A stretch of DNA of 64,000 bases. It comes from Spirosoma telluris (GTDB taxonomy: Bacteria > Bacteroidota > Bacteroidia > Cytophagales > Spirosomataceae). The translations under genes and the position numbers were made by a program. The notes under the pieces are model-generated. The model saw only the letters and a list, made by a program, of their open reading frames with translations, was not told the origin of the DNA and did not search any database. Positions 8,818-18,577 of this stretch are shown here, one piece after another (positions within the stretch are counted from its first letter, which is position 1; each line of letters starts with the position of its first letter). The stretch covers positions 2,186,501 through 2,250,500 of the forward strand of contig QLII01000001.1 of NCBI GenBank assembly GCA_003259005.1, given 5' to 3'.

Positions 8818-11223
8818 TTAGAATTTAAAGTTATACGTCAGCGATGGGAACGCTGTTCCGAAAATAGATAGCTTATACGCATCGGAAGCTGATGCCGGAC
8901 TTAGTTTATAGAAAATGGAATACGCATTTTTATGGGCGTACACATTGTAGATAGAGAAGACCCAACTGCTCTGATTTCGTTTTTTCTTGAGCGGATTCTG
9001 CTCAAACGTCATCGAAAAATCCAGCCGGTGATAGTCGGGAACGCGCTGCTGGTTCCGGTCAATATAGATAGGCACAAGCACCCCAGCCACCCTGGCGATA
9101 GCAGCCGGTTGCGTGGTTGGCCGGCCCGTACTATACGTAAAATTCAGCGACATACTGAACCAGGCGGTTGGGCGGTGCGTCGCCAGAATATTCAGAGTAT
9201 GCGGCTTATCGTAATTGGCAGGATAAGGATTCCCGTTGTTTACGCGTTCGCCGACGTAAGGACTGTTCATGGTCAGGAAGGTGCGGGCGAAGGTATAACT
9301 GGCAAAACCAGTCCAGCGGCCTTTGTTTTTTCGCAGCAATCCTTCAAATCCGTAGGCCTGGCCACTCCCCTGCACAATCTGGGTTTCTACCGCCTGCGCC
9401 AGTTGCAGTTCAGCCCCGTCGCGATAGTCGATGGCGTTAGTGATTGTTTTGTAATATACCTCTCCTGATACCTCAATAGCGTTGTCGGCTGTGTTTCGGA
9501 AGTAGCCAAGTGACCATTGATCGGCAATGACTGGTTTTGTATATTGATCACTCAGGTGCCAGCGCGAGGTTGGCAAAGCTGCTGTCGTATTGGTTACCTG
9601 TTGAATATACTGACGCAACCGGCTGTAGCCTGCTTTAATCGCTTTCCCCTCTCCTACCGACCAGCGGATTGCCAGCCGGGTTCTAAACCGCCTGCCGAGT
9701 GGTAAATTTTACCGGCACCATAGGTTTGGTTTGAAGTTACGGTCTCATCCTGACGAGGGCCGTTTTCCTGATAGGTCCGCACCGAAGCTGGTCCCCGGTT
9801 CAGCAAGGCTGAATAGCGTAACCCAGCGACAAGGGCTACATTTGTATTAAGTTTCCATTCATCCTGAATGTAGGCCGCCAGTTCGTAGGCCCGTTCGCGG
9901 TCGAGGTCTACCGGAAGCACATTGGAGTAGGGACCGGGGGTTCGGGTGTTTGGCTGGAGCAGGTAGTCAATAGCGCTGATACCTACCTGCCATTGATGGG
10001 TTTCGTTCGGTGTAAACGTCAGATCCGATTTAACCTGCCGATGCCACACTCCCGATTCAAGCTGGAACGCATTCGACGAATCGGGTGATGACAAATCGGC
10101 CCGGTATCGACTCAGAATAACGGCTGTGGCCAGATTCACCTGTTTACTCATGAAGTAATTCCAGCGCAGTACCGCATTCATTGTCTGATAGTTAAACTGG
10201 GTTGAGGAAGCATTGATCTCCTGTCCCGACAGTGAATCTGAGGCTAGTTTGAAAATATCCTTGCTGACATAGCCCGTCAGTGTAATGGTATTTTTCTCAT
10301 TGGGCTGGTATTTGAATTTGGTTGTCAAATCATAAAAGTTGGCTTTTGTCCCTCTCAGATTGGGTGGAGCTATCTTAAACAGAAAATCATTGAACGATGC
10401 TCGTGCAGCAAGCAGAAATGATAGCTTGTTTTTGACAATAGGCCCCTCAACGGCCAGCCGACTTGAGATAATACCAATCCCTCCATTCACACTCCATTTC
10501 TCCGCGTCGGGCTCTTTAATTTTCACGTCTAACACCGATGAAGCCCTACCCCCAAACGCAGCCGCCACGCCCCCCGATTCAGCGTCACGTTACTTACCAC
10601 ATCAGGATTAAAGACGGAGAAAAAACCCATCAAGTGGCTGGAGTTGAAAACAGGGGCATCATCGAACAAAATCAGATTCTGGTCGGCGCTGCCCCCCGAA
10701 CATTATAACCCGGTGCCCCTTCGCCTACCGTTGTTACGCCTGGCAACAACAGTAAACTCCGTACAATGTCAACCTCTCCCATCAACGGCGGAATGCGCCG
10801 GATGCTCTTAATACTTAACTGCGATACTCCGATTTCGATCTTGCGCACATTTCGATCTGGAGCCTCGCTTGTGACCACAACTTCTTCCAGATCCTTCGAA
10901 TCATCCTCCATAAGCATCTCACGGAAGAGGGTCTTTTGCAACGAAATCGTGTCCTGCCGAGATCGATAGCCCACGTGTGAAAACCGAAGGATATAGTTTC
11001 CGGGAGGAAGCTGCACGGTATAGAAACCGTCTTTCGCCGTCACATACCCTTTAGATACATTCAGTACTACGATGTTTGCCCCCTGAATGGGCTTTCCCGT
11101 TTTAGCATCCTTAACATAGCCCGTTGCCGAAAACGTAACCGACGGATTACCAGGATTTCGTTGCTGGGCTAACGCCCCGTTGAGCAAGCATGCAAATGAC
11201 AACAGTAAAGGTAAAAAGCGCAT
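8818..11223 (-). CDS. TonB-dependent receptor with carboxypeptidase-like N-domain, frame broken three times
   Basis: Outer-membrane receptor. Signal peptide (MRFLPLLLSFACLLNGALAQ), then a CarboxypepD_reg-like domain (residues 30-115, VSFSATGYVKDAKTGKPIQGA), the plug (EEVVVTSEAPDRNV, then IPPLMGEVDIVRSLLLLPG) and a 22-strand-type barrel ending P-S-L-T-Y-N-F-K-F. Three single-base losses break it: plus-strand C runs 10692-10697 and 10570-10575, and the G run 9678-9680. Adding one base to each joins GYNVRG to GSADQNLILFDD, TLNRG to GVAAAFGGRAS, and GGLEP to RLAIRWSVG, giving 802 residues. It is followed by its DUF4249 partner. Substrate cannot be inferred. Confidence 0.88.
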
Positions 11224-11366
11224 AAAGCCGGGTTTAGGAAGCGCAGAATAGTGAATAGAATACTACCTTAGGCCAATAGACGAATACTATAAAAGGGCTA
11301 AATCGTTCAATTTACCCTATTTCTATAGTCATTAACCAATAATTAATGTCACTCGACTTACTCTAT

Positions 11367-12119
11367 TTATAGCTTCTTACGTATTTTCGTCCTGCGCCGT
11401 TGCAGGTAGTCGGTCATACTTTCGTCTTCTTTCTTATCGGGGTAGAGCAATTTTGCTATTAGGGTATGCACTTTCGTACACGGATTATGGTTGGCGTAAT
11501 CAGTTTGCCCAACAAATGCGACTTCCAACTTTTCAGCCCATAAAATGGCCTGTTCTTGATTACCATGCTTACTAAGCAGGCTATACATTTCCTTGCTGTT
11601 TTTTTGATACGTATAGTTACGACCCAGCTTTTGGGATAGCTCGCGCTCTATAAGAGCTTTATATTGTTTTCGAGACATTCCATTATGGAAGAATTGGAAA
11701 TGAAGCAAATACCATAGTTCAAATGCCTCATTTGTCCAAGCGCACTTAACACCAACAGCCTGACCTTTAAAAATAGCATTGTTGAAATGATCTTCAGGAA
11801 AGCTATCTCGGTCAATTACAGCCCAAACTTCATCGAATGTCCTACTTGAAGAATCTTCTAGACGCTTACGCGCCTTTTGAGCATCTTCGATGACGGTAAG
11901 CGTGTTATGACCAGTTCCTTCCACCCTTAGCTCAATGGTATCAATTACCCCAAGTAGGAGATTATCTTTGAGTCCAGTAAAATAATTAGGCTCGGTCTCA
12001 GTACCCTCACAGACAATAAGATAGTACCGACGTTTATTGTTTACATCTTGTTTACGGCTATCTTCTTGCCTTGCAAGTCGTTTTAGCACAGCATTATCTA
12101 CTTTTGCTTTTCTTGCCAT
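11367..12119 (-). CDS. RloB-family protein (TOPRIM-like nuclease candidate)
   Basis: 250 residues. The RloB signature is clear: I-V-C-E-G-T-E-T-E-P-N-Y-F (Glu38, Glu41, Glu43), then W-A-V-I-D-R-D-S-F (Asp103, Asp105) and NEAFELWYLLHF. The E...DxD arrangement resembles TOPRIM-type metal-binding sites, so it may be a nuclease effector (inference). The start overlaps the end of the upstream AAA ATPase gene by 22 bases, a sign of translational coupling. RloA/RloB-type pairs are linked to restriction islands and abortive infection; the lactococcal AbiL pair is, as far as I recall, of this composition. The region is visibly AT-richer than its neighbours, suggesting transfer. The C-terminus is basic (RRRTKIRKKL). 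Confidence 0.85.
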   Translation of the reverse strand: MARKAKVDNAVLKRLARQEDSRKQDVNNKRRYYLIVCEGTETEPNYFTGLKDNLLLGVIDTIELRVEGTGHNTLTVIEDAQKARKRLEDSSSRTFDEVWAVIDRDSFPEDHFNNAIFKGQAVGVKCAWTNEAFELWYLLHFQFFHNGMSRKQYKALIERELSQKLGRNYTYQKNSKEMYSLLSKHGNQEQAILWAEKLEVAFVGQTDYANHNPCTKVHTLIAKLLYPDKKEDESMTDYLQRRRTKIRKKL

Positions 12120-13396
12120 GCCAATATAATTTTTGACAGATCGCCTATAAATGGAATGGCTCCGTAACGCCCCTGAATGTAATCTTCCTCAAACGAGCGA
12201 TCTTTTCGAACTTTCGTCCCGTCTTCTTCCTTGTACTCAACTAATGAATAAAGGCAAGTAGCTCCATATTGGTCTTTTTCAGTAAAATAAACTTGGTCGC
12301 GTCTAAATAATTTTCCTGAAAGCAGATTCGTATCATGAGTTGCAAAGATCAACTGAGCATTATTCGGGTTTAATTCTGGCAGATTAAAAAGTCGAATAAT
12401 GGCCTTGGTCATTATAGGATGCAGTTTGGCATCTAATTCATCTACTACTAAAACACCTCCATCTTGTAACGTATCAAAAATTGGCCCTGAAAGGTCAAAT
12501 AATTTATTCGTCCCTGATGACTCTCTATTAGTTAAGTCAAACTCAACTTCTTTAACGACGTTTCCTTCTACATCATATTTTGTATGCAGAGTAATTGCCT
12601 TAGCCATTGTCTTTCCAATTAGCTCTTTAGCTATTCTCTCCTTATCTTCATCTGATAGTTCACTTGGAAGAATATCTGTTGAAAATGGTTTTGTCTCGAT
12701 CAAAACATTAGTAAATCCTAGGGCAAGTGCATTGTAAAACGCTAACAATTTATTCCTATGTTCACCTTTATCTAACATTTCAAATGTTATTCCCCTGAGT
12801 TCGGAATGTGATAACCCAGATATTGTATTAAAATTTGTGAACCAGAATATAATCTTCTTCGCTACTGATCCATTAAACTGATCGCAAACTGCTAGGAATA
12901 AGTTATTGTCAAGAGTTTTTTCCTCTAACCCCTTACCCTCTTTAAATTCTTTTGACACATCTATTGCATCATTTTCACGAATAAAGAGTAATTTCTCTAA
13001 ATTCTTTTTGGCTTCAAACAGCCACTCCGTACGTACAATCTTACGATCAACCTCAAATCCATAACGATACCGAATATTATCGACTAAGAATAACACCTCA
13101 AAGTAGCTTGGAGAAAGTTCGGTATCAGTGTTTAGTAGAAATGGCTCAACCTCAATTGCAGTGGTTGATGACCTTAGTGATGACCTTATCAAAATTTTAC
13201 GCATTGTGGACATTGCCTTCAACACGTTTGATTTTCCGCTAGCATTGGCTCCATATATAACAGCACTTCGTAGCAGTTGATAGCGCCCGGCATCAATTAA
13301 TTGTTCACGGTACTCACTAATCGATGAGGCATCTAATCTTAGAGTCTGGCGGTCCTTGATGGAAAGATAGTTACCGACACTGAATTCGATAAGCAT
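12098..13396 (-). CDS. AAA (ABC/SMC-like) ATPase of an RloA/AbiL-type defence pair
   Basis: 432 residues from the ATG at 13396, where MLIEFSVGNYLSIKD matches the usual start of this class; an in-frame ATG at 13435 would add 13 residues. Walker A is GANASGKSN near residue 50, and Walker B is GGVLVVDELDAKLHP, followed by the IFATHDTNLL switch region. The inserted middle (about residues 90-300) is the helical lid typical of AAA_15/AAA_21 proteins, which belong to the overcoming-lysogenization/PARIS/RloA kind of ATPase. It probably senses phage or DNA damage and licenses the RloB partner. A perfect palindrome at 13450-13476 lies just upstream and may be its operator. Confidence 0.85.
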   Translation of the reverse strand: MLIEFSVGNYLSIKDRQTLRLDASSISEYREQLIDAGRYQLLRSAVIYGANASGKSNVLKAMSTMRKILIRSSLRSSTTAIEVEPFLLNTDTELSPSYFEVLFLVDNIRYRYGFEVDRKIVRTEWLFEAKKNLEKLLFIRENDAIDVSKEFKEGKGLEEKTLDNNLFLAVCDQFNGSVAKKIIFWFTNFNTISGLSHSELRGITFEMLDKGEHRNKLLAFYNALALGFTNVLIETKPFSTDILPSELSDEDKERIAKELIGKTMAKAITLHTKYDVEGNVVKEVEFDLTNRESSGTNKLFDLSGPIFDTLQDGGVLVVDELDAKLHPIMTKAIIRLFNLPELNPNNAQLIFATHDTNLLSGKLFRRDQVYFTEKDQYGATCLYSLVEYKEEDGTKVRKDRSFEEDYIQGRYGAIPFIGDLSKIILAWQEKQK

Positions 13397-13449
13397 AGTT
13401 TCTAAACTTAATAAGAAGCGAATTTCGCTCCTCATGCAAAGAAACGATC

Positions 13450-13476
13450 AAAATTTGAGAATAATTCTCAAATTTT
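13450..13476. promoter_or_regulatory. Perfect palindrome upstream of the AAA/RloB pair
   Basis: Thirteen-base arms AAAATTTGAGAAT and their exact complement around a single central A. It lies 15 bases upstream of the outer ATG (13435), 54 upstream of the preferred ATG, and 38 bases after the polX stop. It could be an operator for the defence pair or, less likely, a weak terminator of polX; the stem is AT-rich. Confidence 0.55.
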
Positions 13477-13514
13477 TCTTTTTTCAAGCAATTAATTCCA
13501 TATCGACCCCTAAA

Positions 13515-15236
13515 TCATAGGGTCTTACCTCGAATCTTCTTAATTCTCTCACGCCGTTGTTGCAGGTAGTCAGTCATTTCTGGCAGCGTCAGAGCATTAA
13601 AGGTCATGGCTTTGGTTAGGCCACCTTTTCGGCCGATGGCGACACCATAGTGCATATCCAACAAACCGTGTAGATCATGAGCGTCGGGATTGATGCTCAG
13701 CATGACGCCCTGTTGCATGGCATAGTCGATCCAGTGCCAATCGATGTCCAGGCGGTACGGGCTGGCGTTTATTTCGATGATAACCTTGTGTTCGGCACAG
13801 GCGTCAATGATGGCGCGATGGTCAATGGGGTACCCTTCGCGGGCCAGGAGCAAACGGCCGGTAGGGTGACCTAAAATGGTCGTGTAGGGATTCTCTATGG
13901 CTCGTAATAAGCGCGTGGTCGCTTTTTCGAGCGACATCGTCAACGTTTGGTGAACAGAAGCGACCACATAATCGAAGGTAGCCAATGTGGCATCGTCGTA
14001 ATCTAACGATCCGTCGCCCAGAATATCGGATTCAATTCCTTTGAAAATGCGAAAATCGTTGCCGAATGCAGCATTAAGATGATCAATTTCAAGCTGTTGC
14101 TCGCGCACCCGCTCCGCATCCAGACCACCGGCGTAAGAAGCCGTTTTTGAGTGATCGGCGATACCGAAATACGTCAAGCCTAGCTTCCGACAGTAAGCTG
14201 CCATATCGGCTACAGACTGCTTTCCATCCGACCATGTACTGTGGTTATGGAGCGTTCCACGCAGGTCTTCCCAGGTTACGAGTTCGTCATTTTGGTGTCG
14301 GCTTGCCCAGCGAAACGCAAAATCATCTTCACGCATTTCTGGAACGATATACGGCAAACCAGCCCGTTCATAAATGGCGGTTTCAGCCGTTTCGCTCATG
14401 GTATAGGCAGCCTGTAATAACGTTATACCCGTTGGTCCAGCCTGTTTTAAATGGGCTTCGGCAGCGCTGTGAATAAATAATTGCTGATCCATCTGATCGG
14501 CAGCATAGAAAAGAATCTCTACCTGCACATCGAACCCGGTGAGTTGCCCACGCCACGCAAACGGCGATGATGCTCGCTCGTTTTGGACCAGGTTTGGTAA
14601 ACTGCCCAATGTCAGCATCGCAGACACCGGGTCGCTGGTTTGCACAAGCAGTTGTATAGCATCGACTTCCTGTGCTTTCAGCCGCACTTGCCCGCTGACG
14701 TCAACACGATCAAAATGGTTTATCAATTCGTCACGTAGAAGATTGGCGATCATGGCCGCTTTGTCCATACGAACTTTGCCTTGCTGCTCTTGTAAAAACT
14801 CTAGTGCAGCCAGAATTTTTTCCTGAGTACTGGCCCCAAAGCCTTTGATTTTGGCAATCTGACCGTTCTCACCCGCCAGTTGCAGGTCACGAAGATTATC
14901 GATGCCAAGTTCACGCCAGAGTGTGCGTACTTTCTTAACACCCAGCCCTTTAATACGAAACATATCCAAAACGCCCGAAGGTGTCTCAGCCAGTAAGTCA
15001 TCAAGGTCGGTTAGGTGGCCGGTTTCGGCTATTTCCCGGATTTTCTGGGCAACAGATTTTCCAACACCCTGTAACTTAACCAGCTCATCAACAGGAAGGT
15101 TAGCCAGATCGGCGGTGTATTTATCCAGGTTAAAAGCGGCTGTCTGGAAGGTACGAGTCTTAAACGTATCGCGGTCGTGGAGTTCCATTAACCGGCCCGT
15201 TAATTCGAGCAGGTCAACGATTTCAGAATTGGTCAT
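13515..15236 (-). CDS. polX: PolX-like protein with degenerate polymerase site and intact PHP domain
   Basis: 573 residues, normal PolX length. N-terminal helix-hairpin-helix region: KLQGVGKSVAQKI (about 54-66) and RIKGLGVKKVRTLW (94-107). The palm follows, but the catalytic block reads SGQVRLKAQEVDAIQLL (181-197) where active PolX has S-G-S-x-R-R...D-I-D. The later strand reads GFDVQVEIL where an Asp is expected, so all three catalytic aspartates appear replaced. The C-terminal PHP domain is complete: TLHNHSTWSDGKQS (His330, His332, Asp337), GIADHS, FKGIESDI, ASVHQT, GHPTGR and NPDAHD. Expected activity is a metal-dependent phosphoesterase or 3'-5' exonuclease in base-excision repair, without DNA synthesis (inference). 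Confidence 0.9.
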   Translation of the reverse strand: MTNSEIVDLLELTGRLMELHDRDTFKTRTFQTAAFNLDKYTADLANLPVDELVKLQGVGKSVAQKIREIAETGHLTDLDDLLAETPSGVLDMFRIKGLGVKKVRTLWRELGIDNLRDLQLAGENGQIAKIKGFGASTQEKILAALEFLQEQQGKVRMDKAAMIANLLRDELINHFDRVDVSGQVRLKAQEVDAIQLLVQTSDPVSAMLTLGSLPNLVQNERASSPFAWRGQLTGFDVQVEILFYAADQMDQQLFIHSAAEAHLKQAGPTGITLLQAAYTMSETAETAIYERAGLPYIVPEMREDDFAFRWASRHQNDELVTWEDLRGTLHNHSTWSDGKQSVADMAAYCRKLGLTYFGIADHSKTASYAGGLDAERVREQQLEIDHLNAAFGNDFRIFKGIESDILGDGSLDYDDATLATFDYVVASVHQTLTMSLEKATTRLLRAIENPYTTILGHPTGRLLLAREGYPIDHRAIIDACAEHKVIIEINASPYRLDIDWHWIDYAMQQGVMLSINPDAHDLHGLLDMHYGVAIGRKGGLTKAMTFNALTLPEMTDYLQQRRERIKKIRGKTL

Positions 15237-15364
15237 AGGAAAACGGTCATTTACTCCGCAAGTTAGGCAATCGGTCAGATTTTCGGGGCAGTCAGCGGCA
15301 GAGCAAGCCTACCTTTACTTCATCAGCGGGACAAATCCGCTCATCCTTAACATACCAAAAGACT

Positions 15365-15670
15365 ATGGAACCAACTACAACAATGCCCGAACGTGATAAC
15401 TATCTCTGGAAAAAAGCAAAAGCCCGCGTTGGCTTTCGAATGCACCTACGTACTTATCTAATCGTCAATACTGGTCTGTGGCTCATCTGGGCGTTTACCA
15501 ACTTTGCATTTCGCTCATCAGGTCATTATGGCTTTATTTTCCCCTGGCCCTTCTTTGCGATGTTTGGTTGGGGCATCGGTCTGGCGTCCCACTATTTCGC
15601 AGTTTACCACAACAGTGAGCGATCAATGATTGAAGAAGAATATCAGAAATTAGTAAGCCAGCAACGATAA
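15365..15670 (+). CDS. 2TM-domain small membrane protein
   Basis: 101 residues with the 2TM-domain layout common in Bacteroidota: basic amphipathic start (KKAKARVGFRMHLRTYLIVN), two membrane spans (about 30-47 and 58-75) with a short W-P-F-F turn, and an acidic helical tail (ERSMIEEEYQKLVS). In this phylum the domain also occurs fused to LytTR regulators. Function unknown; probably a cytoplasmic-membrane protein. The flavin monooxygenase begins 8 bases downstream, so the two are likely co-transcribed. Confidence 0.75.
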   Translation: MEPTTTMPERDNYLWKKAKARVGFRMHLRTYLIVNTGLWLIWAFTNFAFRSSGHYGFIFPWPFFAMFGWGIGLASHYFAVYHNSERSMIEEEYQKLVSQQR

Positions 15671-15678
15671 GAAAACCA

Positions 15679-16875
15679 ATGTCGATGATCGAAAAAAAAG
15701 CAATCCTAATTGGTTGTGGAATTTCAGGACCAGTAATGGCTTTATTTCTAAAACGCATTGGTATAGAAACCATTATTTACGAAGCCCAAACACAATATAG
15801 AGATGATGTAGGAGCCTTTTTAGGCATTTCACCGAATGGCCTGAATGTACTCAAAGAACTTATGCCGCTTGAAAATATTCTTACTGATTTTACGCCGGGC
15901 AAAATGGCATTTTTTAATGGGAAGAATAAGAACATTGGTGAAATTGATAATGCCAATCAAACCGAATTGTATGGAGCAGAAACCGTACAACTGAAACGGG
16001 GTTTGCTCAATAAAGCCATTCGCGAGGTGGCTATCGCCAACGGCATCAACATAGAGTTAGGAAAAAAGTTGACGTCAATAACACAAACCGAAAAAACAGC
16101 TACTGTCTTTTTTAACGATGGCACAAGCGCCACTGCTGATTTTATAATTGGTTGTGATGGTATCCATTCCACAACTAGAAAATTACTTTTCCCAAACGGC
16201 CCAAAACCAGTATACACAGGACTGCTATCAACAGGGGGCTTGACAAAGCTGGCGAATGTACAGAATTTGTATGGGTCAATTCGGATGATTTTCGGCGAAA
16301 GGGCATTTTTTGCCTATGCCGTTTCCAATTTAGGCGATGTCTGGTGGTTCAATAATATCTCGCGGGAAAAGGAGCCCAGTCGCAATGAGTTGACAGCAAT
16401 GGAGCTAAATCACCTAAAAAACACGCTGTTAGCGCTACATAAAAATGATCCAGAGCCTATTACGGATATTATCAAATCGGCCAATAAAGTAGAAATCTAC
16501 CCGGTCTATGACATTCCATTTCTAGAAAAATGGCATAGAGGCCGGGTTTGTCTGATTGGCGATTCGGCGCATGCTACAGCGCCACACATTGGCCAGGGGG
16601 CCTCATTAGCCCTGGAAGACACCATCGTTTTAGCCAAATGTATCCGGGATTTACCAAGTCTGGAAGCAGCCTTTGCCAAATTCCAGGCGCTAAGGCAGGA
16701 TAGAGTAAAAAAAATAGTGAGAGAAGCCCGCAAGGTTGGTAATAACAAAAGGGCTCCCAATAAATTCCAGCAGTTTTTTAGGGATTTATTATTGCCATTT
16801 TTCGTAAAAATGGAAGCAAAAAAAATGGACTGGGTATATTCGTATAAAGTTGACTGGAACGAAAAAATAATCTGA
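15679..16875 (+). CDS. FAD-dependent monooxygenase (group A flavoprotein)
   Basis: 398 residues. N-terminal FAD-binding fold with G-C-G-I-S-G-P near residues 12-18 and an acidic end of strand 2 (IIYEA). The middle carries the I-I-G-C-D-G-I-H-S-T-T-R motif of FAD_binding_3 hydroxylases, and GDSAHATAPHIGQGASLALED is the second FAD motif. This supports a NAD(P)H-dependent aromatic or polyketide-type hydroxylase; the substrate is not readable. It is not close enough to tetracycline-destructase signatures to call it one. The gene is AT-richer than those around it. It follows the 2TM gene by 8 bases and converges with the pentapeptide-repeat gene. Confidence 0.82.
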   Translation: MSMIEKKAILIGCGISGPVMALFLKRIGIETIIYEAQTQYRDDVGAFLGISPNGLNVLKELMPLENILTDFTPGKMAFFNGKNKNIGEIDNANQTELYGAETVQLKRGLLNKAIREVAIANGINIELGKKLTSITQTEKTATVFFNDGTSATADFIIGCDGIHSTTRKLLFPNGPKPVYTGLLSTGGLTKLANVQNLYGSIRMIFGERAFFAYAVSNLGDVWWFNNISREKEPSRNELTAMELNHLKNTLLALHKNDPEPITDIIKSANKVEIYPVYDIPFLEKWHRGRVCLIGDSAHATAPHIGQGASLALEDTIVLAKCIRDLPSLEAAFAKFQALRQDRVKKIVREARKVGNNKRAPNKFQQFFRDLLLPFFVKMEAKKMDWVYSYKVDWNEKII

Positions 16876-16886
16876 AATTAAAATAC

Positions 16887-17453
16887 TTATCCGTTGATGA
16901 TAAGATCATACTTTGTCAACAAACCAGGCAAATTTTGTAGCGAGAATTTGGCTTTCTTTACTTTATTTTCATCTGGATTCAGTTCTATATTATAGGAGCT
17001 TGAGAAATCAACCTGCGTCAAATCATTTCCGTCAAACTTAGCAAACTCCAGATTGCAATTCTTAAATAGGGCTCCAACCAGTTCGCATCGTATAAAATGG
17101 GCTTCTATAATTGAGCAGTCTACAAATTTAGCTTTCTTCAGTTTACGATTTAGAAACGCTGTGTTATCAAGCTGGCATTCCTGAAAATTGACATGAAAGC
17201 CAAATGCATTGCATTGACCAAAATCTACATACGCTAGTTTACAACTAAAAAAACTGACATCGTAGAGTTTCACATTTCCCAGCCCAACTCTCGTCAGATT
17301 ACAGTCGTCAAAACGGCAATTGATAAAGTTTGAATTTGTACATTCAATTCGGGATAAATCGAGCTTTTTGAATGTACAGTGTTCAAATTCCTGGTTAACC
17401 CATTGGTCCGGTAGTTCCACAAGTGGAGTAAAGACCTGTTTATAATAATCCAT
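16887..17453 (-). CDS. Pentapeptide-repeat protein
   Basis: 188 residues made almost entirely of A/C-x-F/L-x-x units: FEHCTFKKLDLSRIECTNSN, then FINCRFDDCNLTRV, down to LEFAKFDGNDLTQVDFSSS. This predicts a right-handed quadrilateral beta-helix. Cysteines recur at the i-2 position. Size and pattern are like the Qnr/McbG group that mimics DNA and binds gyrase, but general pentapeptide proteins of this size also occur with no known role, so no resistance function is claimed. Cytoplasmic, no signal peptide. It has its own strand and its end converges with the monooxygenase gene 11 bases away. Confidence 0.8.
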   Translation of the reverse strand: MDYYKQVFTPLVELPDQWVNQEFEHCTFKKLDLSRIECTNSNFINCRFDDCNLTRVGLGNVKLYDVSFFSCKLAYVDFGQCNAFGFHVNFQECQLDNTAFLNRKLKKAKFVDCSIIEAHFIRCELVGALFKNCNLEFAKFDGNDLTQVDFSSSYNIELNPDENKVKKAKFSLQNLPGLLTKYDLIING

Positions 17454-17481
17454 TCTTACTAGTGCTCGTCCAATTTAGTTT

Positions 17482-17576
17482 CTCGGGCCGCCCGCGCGGT
17501 AGATTCGCTTGATTCTATCGTACTGATAATCAACTACTAAATAACCAAAAGAATCTACCGCGCGGGCGGCCCCGAG
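17482..17576. repeat. Long inverted repeat with GC-rich outer arms
   Basis: Arms 17482-17506 and 17551-17576 match over 25 bases except for one base in a C/G run (CCC against CCCC). The inner part contains GATTCT words shared with the repeats at 21510, 30423 and 56397. It lies between the pentapeptide gene and thyA. Confidence 0.8.
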
Positions 17577-17660
17577 GAACAATAGAATCTATTTTGGCAA
17601 AACACTAGTCAAAGCCAACTCATGATGAGCCATTAAAATCACTCAATAGTACAATCTCGT

Positions 17661-18454
17661 CTAAACCGCCACTGGTGCTTTAATAGCGGGATAAGGGTTG
17701 TAGTTTTCGAGTGTGAAATCAGCATAAGTGAAGTCGAATACGGATTTCACATCCGGGTTCAGGCGCATGGTTGGTAAGGGGCGCGGTTCGCGGGCAAGTT
17801 GCGTATCTACCTGTTCTAAATGGTTTAGGTACAGGTGTGTATCCCCACCTGTCCAGATAAATTCATGAGCTATATAACCGCACTCCTGCGCAATCATCAT
17901 TGTCAATAATGCATAGCTGGCAATGTTGAACGGAACCCCCAGAAATACATCAGCGCTACGTTGATAAAGCTGGCAGGAGAGCTTGCCGTCGGCCACGTAA
18001 AATTGCATCAACAGATGGCAGGGCGGCAACGCCATATTGGGTACATCAGCCGGATTCCAGGCCGAAATAATCATCCGGCGCGAATCGGGCGAGTTTTTTA
18101 GCTGCTTCAATACGTCCTGCAACTGGTCGATCACTCGCCCATCGGGTGCGGCCCAACTACGCCACTGTTTGCCATAAACTGGCCCAGATCACCGTGCTCG
18201 TCGGCCCACTCATCCCAGATCGAAACCCCATTGTCTTTCAGGTACTTAATATTCGTATCGCCCTTAATGAACCACAGCAATTCGTGAATAATTGACTTGG
18301 TATGCACTTTTTTGGTAGTCAGTAACGGGAACCCTTCTTGCAGATTGAAGCGCATCTGATAACCAAAAACGCTGATGGTACCGGTGCCGGTCCGGTCAGT
18401 TTTGCGGGTACCGTTATGGAGAATGTGGCGAAGCAGGTCGTGATATTGTTGCAT
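17661..18454 (-). CDS. thyA: Thymidylate synthase, frame broken once
   Basis: Converts dUMP to dTMP with methylenetetrahydrofolate in the cytoplasm. Start at 18454 ([15 protein letters not shown]) is the standard ThyA start. Motifs: [11 protein letters not shown] near residue 21, [10 protein letters not shown], the catalytic P-C-H block ([12 protein letters not shown]), and the C-terminal I-K-A-P-V-A-V. The frame is lost at 18181-18182, where plus-strand GG must be GGG to give [13 protein letters not shown]. The repaired protein is 264 residues, exactly the length of E. coli ThyA, so the break is almost certainly a sequence error in an essential gene. No folA follows. Confidence 0.95.
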
Positions 18455-18577
18455 AAACAAAAGTCGTAAGCAGAGCGTCGTCAGGCAAGTTTTTGACAAA
18501 AATAAACCCTCGCCATTGCCGAAGAGGGTTTATTTAACCAGTACGCTTGCTTGTACAGAAGATGCTGTATAGGGCGT

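Noticed and set aside
9168..9468. Plus-strand open frames inside the TonB receptor gene
   Set aside because: Antisense shadows of a conserved barrel; composition is Arg/Gly-rich with no recognisable domain.
15679..16875. Tetracycline-inactivating TetX-type enzyme
   Set aside because: Shares only the general group A flavin monooxygenase motifs; the TetX-specific N-terminal and substrate-loop patterns were not recognised.
16887..17453. Quinolone-resistance (Qnr) determinant
   Set aside because: Pentapeptide repeats and length fit loosely, but no specific Qnr loop or context was seen; only the fold is claimed.
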